64,000 bases of DNA, from the NCBI RefSeq assembly GCF_040363165.1, contig NZ_BSRG01000003.1, positions 1 through 64,000 on the forward strand, given 5' to 3'. Position 1 is the stretch's first letter, and every line of letters starts with the position of its first letter. The position numbers and the translations under genes are program-made. The notes under the pieces are model-generated. The model had not been told where the DNA came from. It made no database searches and worked only from the letters and a program-made list of their open reading frames with translations. The stretch comes from Thermus sp. LT1-2-5. GTDB lineage: Bacteria > Deinococcota > Deinococci > Deinococcales > Thermaceae. Positions 58,009 to 64,000 of this stretch are shown piece after piece.

Positions 58009-59241
58009 GTGGAGGCCAAGGCCCTCTTGGAGGAGGCGGCCCGGGCGCGGGGCCTGGGGGTGGCCTGGGCTCCCCTCCTGCCCCAGGAGGCGGCCCAAGC
58101 CCGCTTCCAGGCCTGGCTCGAGGCCGGGCGGCACGGGGGGATGGCCTACCTGGAACGGCGGGTGGAGGAGCGCTTTGACCCCCGGCGCCGCTTCCCCAAG
58201 GCCCGGAGCGCCCTCCTCCTCTTCGCCCCCTACGCCTACCCCGACCCCGGGGCACCCCCAGGGGGCCTCCGGGTGGGCCGGGTGGCCCGCTACGCCTGGG
58301 TGCGGGACTACCACCTCCTTTTGGGGGAGGAGCTGAGGCGCCTCGAGGCGGTGGCGGAGGGCCTTGGGGTGTGGGCCAAGGGGTACGTGGACCACGGGCC
58401 CCTTTCCGAGCGCACTTTGGCCGCCCTCTCGGGGGCGGGCTGGATCGGCCGAAGCGGCTACCTCCTCTCCCAGGCCTTCGGGGTTCACGCCTTCTTGGCC
58501 GTCCTCCTCACCTCCTTGGAGGTGGAGCCCCCGCCCCCCCACCCCAACCGCTGCGGCCGCTGCGCCCGTTGCCTTCCCGCCTGCCCCACGGGGGCGCTTC
58601 TGGGGGACGGCACCCTGGACGCCCGGCTCTGCGTGAGCTACCTAACCATCGAGCACAAGGGCTTCATCCCCCCAAGCCTCTGGCCCGGGATAGGGGACTG
58701 GCTCTTTGGGTGCGACCTCTGCGGGGAGGCCTGCCCCTGGGAGCGGTTCGGAAAGGCGTGGCCCGGCTTCCGCCCGGAGCCCCACCTGGCCCACCCGGAC
58801 CTAGGGGACTTCTTCCGCCTCTCAGGGCAGGCCTTCCGGAGGAAGTACGCCGGCGCCGCTTTCCTTCGGCCGGGGAGGGCCCGCATGGCCCGCAACGCCC
58901 TTATCGTCCTCTCCAACCTGGGCCTGGGGGAGGGGCTCATGGCGGAGGCGGCCTCAGACCCCAACCCCCTGGTGCGCCGCACCGCCCTCCACGCCCTCTT
59001 CCGGGCGGGAAGGCCCATAGAGGGCTTCCTCGAGGACCCCGACCCCGTAGTGCGGCAGGACGCCCAAGCCTTACTGGAAGCGCCCGGTGCGGTAGACCTT
59101 CTCCAGGGCGGGGGGCAGGCCCCAGGCCCTCAGGTCGAAGAGGACGGGGCCCAGGTCGTAGGGCACCTTGAGGATGCGGGCCTCGAGGGTGGCCGTGTCC
59201 AAGAGGAAAACGTCGGCCCCGGGCTCCCCGGAAAGGCTTAG
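58009..59241 (+). CDS. queG: Epoxyqueuosine reductase QueG
   Basis: The first 355 residues match QueG, the cobalamin-dependent enzyme for the last step of queuosine synthesis in tRNA. It has AWLEAGRHGGMAYLERR, the two ferredoxin motifs CGRCARCLPACPTGALLG and CDLCGEACPW, and a C-terminal HEAT-like part with DPNPLVRRTALHALF. GTG 58009 follows TATAGG by 8 bases, back to back with the hom promoter. Homology ends near residue 355, but no stop occurs until 59241, 171 bp inside the convergent gene; the last 55 residues are probably a non-conserved tail. Confidence 0.88.
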   Translation: MEAKALLEEAARARGLGVAWAPLLPQEAAQARFQAWLEAGRHGGMAYLERRVEERFDPRRRFPKARSALLLFAPYAYPDPGAPPGGLRVGRVARYAWVRDYHLLLGEELRRLEAVAEGLGVWAKGYVDHGPLSERTLAALSGAGWIGRSGYLLSQAFGVHAFLAVLLTSLEVEPPPPHPNRCGRCARCLPACPTGALLGDGTLDARLCVSYLTIEHKGFIPPSLWPGIGDWLFGCDLCGEACPWERFGKAWPGFRPEPHLAHPDLGDFFRLSGQAFRRKYAGAAFLRPGRARMARNALIVLSNLGLGEGLMAEAASDPNPLVRRTALHALFRAGRPIEGFLEDPDPVVRQDAQALLEAPGAVDLLQGGGQAPGPQVEEDGAQVVGHLEDAGLEGGRVQEENVGPGLPGKA

Positions 59242-59766
59242 CCCCACGCTCCCAGGGTCCGCCACCAGCCCCACCCCCACCCGTCGGGCCAGGGGCAGGT
59301 GCCGCCCGCCCAAAAGGAGCGCCCGGGCGTTAAACCGCTCCAGAAGGGCCAGGAACTCCCGAGCCGGGCCCAGGAGGTCCAGGTGCTCCTCGGGGCGGCC
59401 CGGCCTGCCGTGGAAGGCCACCAGGCGGGTCATCCCGTAGGTCCTCCGGTGGGAAAGGCGCAGGGAGCGGAGGTAGGCGAGCTCCTTCTCCCCAAGCTGG
59501 CTCCGCGTCCAGGCCAGGGTAACCTTGCCCAAGCCCTCGGGGACGGCATGGTCCACGGGGTAGGCCACCCGCAGGTCCCAGGCCCCGGCGATGGCGGGGA
59601 AGCCCTCCTGCATGAGGCGGCGCACCACCTGCCGCGGGTGGGGCCCGTAGCCCACCATGTCCCCCAGGACCAAGACCTCGTCCACCCCCTCGGCCCGCAG
59701 GGCCTCCAAGGCGGCCTCGAGGGCGGGCAGGTTGGCGTGGATATCGGAAAGGACCCCGAGGCGCAT
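59071..59766 (-). CDS. Calcineurin-like metallophosphoesterase (YfcE/MJ0936 type)
   Basis: A 231-residue phosphoesterase: metal motifs LGVLSDIHANLPALEAAL at residues 3-20 and VLVLGDMVGYGPHP near 35, then AGAWD where the family usually has GNHD, FHGRPG, and a late ADPGSVG. The GNHD motif reads GAWD, which removes a catalytic histidine and may lower or change activity. ATG 59766 is chosen because the SDIHAN motif follows directly; longer frames extend into lnt. The 3' end overlaps queG. Confidence 0.82.
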   Translation of the reverse strand: MRLGVLSDIHANLPALEAALEALRAEGVDEVLVLGDMVGYGPHPRQVVRRLMQEGFPAIAGAWDLRVAYPVDHAVPEGLGKVTLAWTRSQLGEKELAYLRSLRLSHRRTYGMTRLVAFHGRPGRPEEHLDLLGPAREFLALLERFNARALLLGGRHLPLARRVGVGLVADPGSVGLSLSGEPGADVFLLDTATLEARILKVPYDLGPVLFDLRAWGLPPALEKVYRTGRFQ

Positions 59767-59827
59767 GGGACCATTCTGCCATAGCCCCCACCTGGTCAAT
59801 CTCACAAACGCCCCGTATGGTGAAAGG

Positions 59828-61159
59828 GTGCGCCCCTTCCTCCTGGGCCTCGCCCTGGCCCTCACCCTCCCGCCCTTCCCCCTGGGCTTTCTGGCCCCCT
59901 TGCCCCTGGCCTTCTTGCTCCGGGGGCGCTTCCGGGAAGGCTTCCTAGCCGGGATAGGGTTTTGGGGGCTCCACCTCCTCTGGCTTCCCCAAAGCTTCGC
60001 TAGCCTCTTCGGCCCCCTGGGGGCGCTTCCCTTTTTGCCCCTGGTCCTGGTGAAGGCCCTTTCCCTCGGCCTGCTCTTCGCCCTCACCCCCTCACCCCTC
60101 ATGCGGGTGGGAGGGTGGGTGGCGCTGGAATGGCTCACGGAGCAAGGGGAATTGGCCTTCCCCTGGGGGCTTTTGGGCTACGCCCTGGTGGAGGCCCCAG
60201 GCCGGGTCCTGGCGAGCCTGGGAGGGGTCTACCTCCTTTCCCTTTTGGTCCTCCTCGCCGCCTATGGGCTCGCCCAAAGGCGCTTATGGGTCCTCCTCCC
60301 CTGGGCCCTCCTATGGCTCTTGCCCCTGCCCGAGGCAAAGGCAACGCAGAAGGCCCTCCTGGTCCAGGGCAACCTGAACCCCTTGGCCAAGGTGCAAGGG
60401 GAGCTGGACGAGGCGGTGTACCTCCGCCTCACGAAGGAAGGCCTGGCCCTCCACCCGGAGGCGGACCTCATCGTCTGGCCGGAAACCGCGGTGTGGCGCA
60501 TCCCCCCTTCCCTGGACCCCCTCCTCCAAGGCCGCCCCCTCCTCACCGGGCTCAACCTCTATGGCCCCAACCGGGCGGTCCTCTACCAAGGGGGAGGGAT
60601 CCTGAACCACTACGACAAGGTGCGCCTCGTGCCCTTCGGGGAGCGGTTTCCCTTCCGGGAGGCCTTGGGCGGGGTCTACGGCTTCTTCTTCCGGTCCTTC
60701 GGCCTGGGGGAGCTGGCCGACCGCACCCCCGGAAGGCGGGTGGCCCCCTTGGGACCCTACGGGGTTTTCATCTGCTACGAGTCCGTCTTTCCCTCCGTGG
60801 CCCGGAGCCTGGCCCGGGAAGGGTCGAGGGTCCTCGTCCTCCTCACCAACGACGCCTGGTTCGGCTCCTCCTTCGGCGGCCAGCAACACTTCGCCATGGG
60901 AAGGCTTAGGGCGGTGGAAACGGGCCTTTGGCTCCTACGGGCGGGAAACGACGGCGTCACCGCAAGCGCGGACCCCTTTGGCCGGGTGGTGGCGGCCATC
61001 CCGCCCCACCGGGAGGGCTTACTCCTCGCCCCTTACGCCCTTAGGGAGGGCCATACCCCCTACGTACGCCTCGGGGACTGGGCGGTGGCCCTGGCGTTGA
61101 CCATTTTCCTCCTTGGCCTTATCCTTAGGGTGCGTCCGCCGGGGTGGCGGAACAGGTAG
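59828..61159 (+). CDS. lnt: Apolipoprotein N-acyltransferase
   Basis: A 443-residue integral membrane enzyme that adds the third acyl chain to lipoproteins. The N-terminal half has about six spans (RPFLLGLALALTLPPFPLGF onward). The nitrilase-like domain carries the catalytic triad: E in LIVWPETAVW, K in NHYDKVRLVPFGERFPF and C in GVFICYESVFP. A final span follows. GTG 59828 lies 6 bases after TATGGT, with TGGTCA 17 bases further upstream. The last codons and stop lie within tRNA-Leu. Confidence 0.93.
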   Translation: MRPFLLGLALALTLPPFPLGFLAPLPLAFLLRGRFREGFLAGIGFWGLHLLWLPQSFASLFGPLGALPFLPLVLVKALSLGLLFALTPSPLMRVGGWVALEWLTEQGELAFPWGLLGYALVEAPGRVLASLGGVYLLSLLVLLAAYGLAQRRLWVLLPWALLWLLPLPEAKATQKALLVQGNLNPLAKVQGELDEAVYLRLTKEGLALHPEADLIVWPETAVWRIPPSLDPLLQGRPLLTGLNLYGPNRAVLYQGGGILNHYDKVRLVPFGERFPFREALGGVYGFFFRSFGLGELADRTPGRRVAPLGPYGVFICYESVFPSVARSLAREGSRVLVLLTNDAWFGSSFGGQQHFAMGRLRAVETGLWLLRAGNDGVTASADPFGRVVAAIPPHREGLLLAPYALREGHTPYVRLGDWAVALALTIFLLGLILRVRPPGWRNR

Positions 61160-61225
61160 ACGCGGCAGACTCAAAATCTGTTGCCCGATGAGGGCGTGCG
61201 GGTTCGAGTCCCGCCCCCGGCACCA
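61138..61225 (+). tRNA. tRNA-Leu (anticodon CAA)
   Basis: Eighty-eight bases with acceptor GCCGGGG, long variable arm, anticodon loop CTCAAAA with anticodon CAA, T loop GGTTCGAGTCC and encoded CCA. Its first 22 bases also encode the last residues and stop codon of lnt. Confidence 0.96.
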
Positions 61226-61247
61226 AAAGGCCCCGCAAGGGGCCTTT
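61226..61247. terminator. Bidirectional terminator after tRNA-Leu
   Basis: AAAGGCCCC and GGGGCCTTT form a 9-bp perfect stem with loop GCAA. It serves tRNA-Leu on the plus strand and the methyltransferase operon on the minus strand. Confidence 0.8.
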
Positions 61248-61995
61248 AGCCCTTTTCCCAGAGGGCCAGGACCCAATCCGCCTCCCGGTGGAGGGCAGGG
61301 GGGCTTCCCAAGGCCTGCCGGAAGAGGTCCTCCAGGGCCTCGAGGGAAAGGCGCTGGGCCAAGGGGGGGCCCACCTCCTCCTCCCGGTAGGGCCACTCCA
61401 GCACCGCCACCCGCCGGGCCACCCGCGCCGCCTCCTTCAGGGCGGGGATGGGGTTCAGGTGGTGGAGGGAGAGGCCGAAGAAGGCCAAGTCAAAACTCCC
61501 CTCGGGAAAGGGAAGGCTTTCCGCCCTTCCCTCCACAAAGCGCGCCCCCGGCACCTTGGCCCGGGCCACCTCCAGGCGGTCCGCCCTGGGGTCCAGGCCC
61601 ACGGCGAAAAGCCCAAGCCGGGCGAAGGCCTCGGCATAGACCCCGGTGCCGGTGCCGATGTCCAGGACGCTTTTGGCCTCCATGCCCTCCAGGGCCTTCT
61701 GGGCGATGGCCAAGGGGGGAAAGCGCCGAAGCCGCTCCTCCTGGCGGAAAGGGTCCCGGGCCTGGCAGGCGTTGGTGAGGAGGGCCCACATCGCCGTGGC
61801 CCCCTCCTCCGCCGCCTTCTGGAAAGCCTCCCGAAGGGCCGAGAAAACCTGTTCCTCCTCCCCGGAAAGCTCGGTGTGGGTGGGGAAGACCCGGTAGTCC
61901 ACCCCGCTTCCCTCCAGGGCGAGGAGGGCCTTTTCCACCGCACGGTAGTCCCCCTGCAGGAGGGGATAAAGGGCGAAGAGGGCCTTTAGCGCCAT
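61246..61995 (-). CDS. Fusion of a thiamine-binding-like (MTH1187/YkoF) domain and a SAM methyltransferase
   Basis: A 249-residue protein. Residues 1-78 resemble the MTH1187/YkoF thiamine-binding domain: ALFALYPLLQGDYRAVEKAL, GSGVDYRVFPTHTELSGEEE, EAFQKAAEEGATAMWALLTN. Residues 90-249 are a class I methyltransferase: motif I VLDIGTGTGVYAEA, GLDPRADRLEVARAKV, and a post-motif GSFDLAFFGLSLHHL. Fusion of these two is unfamiliar to me. ATG 61995 overlaps the end of the previous gene by 10 bp. Confidence 0.75.
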   Translation of the reverse strand: MALKALFALYPLLQGDYRAVEKALLALEGSGVDYRVFPTHTELSGEEEQVFSALREAFQKAAEEGATAMWALLTNACQARDPFRQEERLRRFPPLAIAQKALEGMEAKSVLDIGTGTGVYAEAFARLGLFAVGLDPRADRLEVARAKVPGARFVEGRAESLPFPEGSFDLAFFGLSLHHLNPIPALKEAARVARRVAVLEWPYREEEVGPPLAQRLSLEALEDLFRQALGSPPALHREADWVLALWEKG

Positions 61996-62627
61996 CGCCC
62001 TAAGTATAGGGCGGGGCGGTTTCCCGCCCGCCGCCCCGCCCGGTCCGCCTCCCCGTAGGGAGGACGGGCCTCGGGGGCGAGGAAACCCGCTTCCCCCTCC
62101 GCCTCGGGGGGGCCCAGGAGGGCCCAAAGGTCTTCCCGGGAAAGGAAGCGGGCCTGGGTCCAGGGGCGCACCCCCTTCTCCCCCAGGCGGCGGTAAAGGG
62201 CGGCCCAGGGGGAGAGGGCCTCGAGGACGCCCACCACAAGGGCCCCGCCCCGCCTCAAGACCCTCCGCGCCTCCCCCAAGGTCCGCTCCACGTCCGCCAC
62301 GAACTCCAGGGTGGTAAAGAGGAGGACCACGTCAAAGGCCCCGTCCGCAAAGGGCAAAGCCTCCCCGTAAGCCGCCACCCATTCCACCCCGGGAGACCGC
62401 CCCTCCCCCACCCGGCGCATGGCCGCCGAGGGCTCCACCCCCACCTTCCTGGGGTAGGGAAGGCGCCTGAGCCAGTACCCGGTCCCGGCGCCCACCTCCA
62501 GGAGGCTCTCCCCGGGGGGAAGAAGCCCCCGTAAGGCCCGCTCCTCCTCGGCGATGACGAAGGCCCCCAAGGGGGTTTCGTACCAGGCCTCGTAGGCCTC
62601 CGCCAGGCCCTGGAAGGGATCTTCCAC
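61986..62627 (-). CDS. Class I SAM-dependent methyltransferase
   Basis: A 213-residue small-molecule-type methyltransferase: AYEAWYETPLGAFVIAEEER, SAM motif SLLEVGAGTGYWLRRL, GVEPSAAMRRVG, motif II/III GAFDVVLLFTTLEFV and RVLRRGGALVVGVLE. Substrate unknown. GTG 62627 begins 4 bp after the alpha-glucosidase stop, and the next gene overlaps it, so the three are coupled. Confidence 0.85.
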   Translation of the reverse strand: MEDPFQGLAEAYEAWYETPLGAFVIAEEERALRGLLPPGESLLEVGAGTGYWLRRLPYPRKVGVEPSAAMRRVGEGRSPGVEWVAAYGEALPFADGAFDVVLLFTTLEFVADVERTLGEARRVLRRGGALVVGVLEALSPWAALYRRLGEKGVRPWTQARFLSREDLWALLGPPEAEGEAGFLAPEARPPYGEADRAGRRAGNRPALYLGRWR

Positions 62628-62631
62628 GCCC

Positions 62632-64000
62632 TCAGTCTAACCGGAGCACCACGCCCTCCTCCGGGCGCAACCGGAGGCTTTCCCCCACCCCCTCCTCCCG
62701 GTCCAGGTGGGTGGAGAGGACCTCCCGCCCCTTGCGGGGAAGGGAAAGCGCCTTTTCCCTATCCGTGAAGTTGAGGGCCACGAGCCAACCCTCCCCCCGC
62801 AGGTAGGCGTAAACGCCCTCCTGGGCCCAGTAGGTGCGGTAAGCCCCATAGAGGAGCTCCGGGTCCTTCCGTAAGGCGATGAGGCGGCGCACCAGGTGGA
62901 GCATGGAGCGGGGGTCCTGTTCCTGGGCGGCCACGTTGCGGGTCCGCCAGTCGGGGTTTAGGGGAAGCCAGGGCTCCGTGGTGGAAAATCCGGCGTAGGG
63001 GGAATCGTCCCAGGGCATGGGGGTGCGCTCGGGGTCGCGGCCCAGGGAGTGATAAGCCGTGGGCCTTCGGTCTTTCTGCCTGAGGGCCGCCGGATCCCGC
63101 ACCCGATCGGGGGGGATCTCCCCATTGGGGAGGGCAAGCTCGTCCCCGTAGTACCAGGTGGGGGTGCCCCGCAGGGTGAAGAGGAGCATGGCCGCCACCC
63201 GGGCCTGGGCCTCCCCCAGGCGGGAAGCCAGGCGGGGTTGGTCGTGGTTGCCCAGGACCCAGTTAGGCCAATCCGAGGGCCTGAGGAGGCGCTCGTACTC
63301 CTCCACGATGCGGGCGATGTTCTCGGGACGCCAGTCGGGAAGACCCTCGGTGATAAGGTTGAAGTTGAAAGGGAGATGGCAACCCGCTTGGTAGTAGCGC
63401 ACTAGGCGGTTAAGGGGAAGGTAAATCTCCCCCACCATGACCCGCTCCCGCCCCGGGCTGGAAAACTCGTCCAACACGAAACGCATCTCCCGCACGTAGG
63501 CATAGGTTTCGGGCTGGTCCTCGGTGAATAGGTGTTCGTGCCGGGCCCGATCCGGCAAGCCAGACCGCCAGTAGGGGCTCCCCGGCTCGTCCCGGAGGAG
63601 AAGATCTTCGGCCAAAAGCCAAAGGGTGTCCACCCGGAAGCCGTCCACCCCCCGCCTAAGCCAAAAGCGCATCACCTCGTAGATGGCCTCCCGCACCTCG
63701 GGGTTGCGCCAGTTGAGGTCGGGCTGCTCCGGGAGGAACTGGTGGAGGTAGTACTGGCCCGTCCCCTCGTCCAGGGTCCAGGCGGGGCCGCCAAAGAAGC
63801 TCTGCCAGTTGTTGGGCGGGCCCCCACCCGGGGCAGGATCGGCCCAGACGTACCAGTCCCGCTTGGGGCTATTCCTAGAGGCCCGGGACTCCTGGAACCA
63901 AGGGTGCTCGCTGGAGGTGTGGTTGGGTACCAGGTCGATGAGCACCCTAATCCCCAGGGCGTGGGCCTCCGCCATCAAGCGGTCAAAGTCCTCCAGGCTG
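62632..64000 (-). CDS. GH13 alpha-glucosidase (5' end beyond the window)
   Basis: At least 455 residues of a glycoside hydrolase family 13 enzyme. Conserved regions: IRVLIDLVPNHTSSEHPWF (region I), GVDGFRVDTLW with the nucleophile Asp, ERVMVGEIYLP with the acid Glu, and NWVLGNHDQPRLASRLGE with the stabilising Asp. LRGTPTWYYGDELALPNG and PMPWDDSPYAGFS are typical of alpha-glucosidase/oligo-1,6-glucosidase. The frame continues upstream past 64000 (SLEDFDRL), so about 70 N-terminal residues are missing. Confidence 0.92.
   Translation of the reverse strand, partial: SLEDFDRLMAEAHALGIRVLIDLVPNHTSSEHPWFQESRASRNSPKRDWYVWADPAPGGGPPNNWQSFFGGPAWTLDEGTGQYYLHQFLPEQPDLNWRNPEVREAIYEVMRFWLRRGVDGFRVDTLWLLAEDLLLRDEPGSPYWRSGLPDRARHEHLFTEDQPETYAYVREMRFVLDEFSSPGRERVMVGEIYLPLNRLVRYYQAGCHLPFNFNLITEGLPDWRPENIARIVEEYERLLRPSDWPNWVLGNHDQPRLASRLGEAQARVAAMLLFTLRGTPTWYYGDELALPNGEIPPDRVRDPAALRQKDRRPTAYHSLGRDPERTPMPWDDSPYAGFSTTEPWLPLNPDWRTRNVAAQEQDPRSMLHLVRRLIALRKDPELLYGAYRTYWAQEGVYAYLRGEGWLVALNFTDREKALSLPRKGREVLSTHLDREEGVGESLRLRPEEGVVLRLD

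Noticed and set aside
59071-60138. 355-residue version of the phosphoesterase
   Set aside because: The N-terminal 120 residues are antisense to lnt and of low complexity; the SDIHAN motif begins at residue 7 of the ATG 59766 start.

Overview
The window is chromosomal DNA of a Thermus species (Deinococcus-Thermus). Most genes are very G+C-rich, tightly packed and translationally coupled. Many have a -10 box 6-9 bases before the start codon and no Shine-Dalgarno sequence (leaderless mRNAs). Several products match known Thermus proteins closely: an 862-residue valyl-tRNA synthetase, a 68-residue dodecin and a 216-residue CRP regulator.

LEFT CORE (1-24,253). A glycosyltransferase remnant runs off the left edge. 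It is followed by pxpA, an unrecognised AroE-like protein, and uvrD divergent from a degenerate phosphohexomutase that is coupled to an MBL-fold hydrolase. Then come acyl-CoA synthetase, dodecin, a DUF2267 protein, and a leftward operon (LolD-like ABC ATPase, purine nucleoside phosphorylase, crotonase, HD hydrolase) divergent from crp-comB. Next are an M20 peptidase and a MerR regulator containing an almost perfect internal tandem duplication. An IclR regulator faces a glyoxylate/glycolate operon: malate synthase, GlcD, GlcE, GlcF, glycerate kinase. Here glycolate is oxidised to glyoxylate, which AceB condenses with acetyl-CoA to malate. hemW and a PaaI-type thioesterase follow.

ISLAND (24,254-53,353). 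A 46-bp direct repeat, identical to the 3' part of tRNA-Val(GAC), bounds 29 kb of accessory DNA; the intact tRNA is at the right end next to a truncated tyrosine recombinase. From left to right the island holds: a LRV-like protein; a cI-like repressor with two small genes; a type IIG restriction-modification enzyme with a coupled partner; orphan genes including a membrane-anchored ClpB-like AAA+ ATPase and a 28-residue membrane peptide; IS256 and IS3 remnants; the valS gene; decayed fragments; a damaged IS481 element; an iteron-like GGACA cluster before a strawberry-notch-like helicase; a 30-residue hydrophobic peptide upstream of a polytopic membrane protein; and an intact IS256 element. It ends with a five-gene, lower-G+C, fully coupled operon: two SagB-like nitroreductases, an E1/ThiF-like enzyme with an N-terminal domain like a RiPP leader-binding element, a MATE exporter and a DUF885 metallopeptidase. 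This operon looks like a RiPP (ribosomally made, modified peptide) pathway without YcaO or an obvious precursor. It is the most likely undescribed system in the window.

RIGHT CORE (53,354-64,000). After tRNA-Val and tRNA-Cys come a 2-phosphoglycerate kinase with three ATP-cone domains, small membrane proteins, hom-thrC, queG, a metallophosphoesterase and lnt, whose stop codon lies inside tRNA-Leu(CAA). A leftward operon follows: GH13 alpha-glucosidase (cut by the window edge), a methyltransferase, and a fusion of a thiamine-binding-like domain to a methyltransferase.
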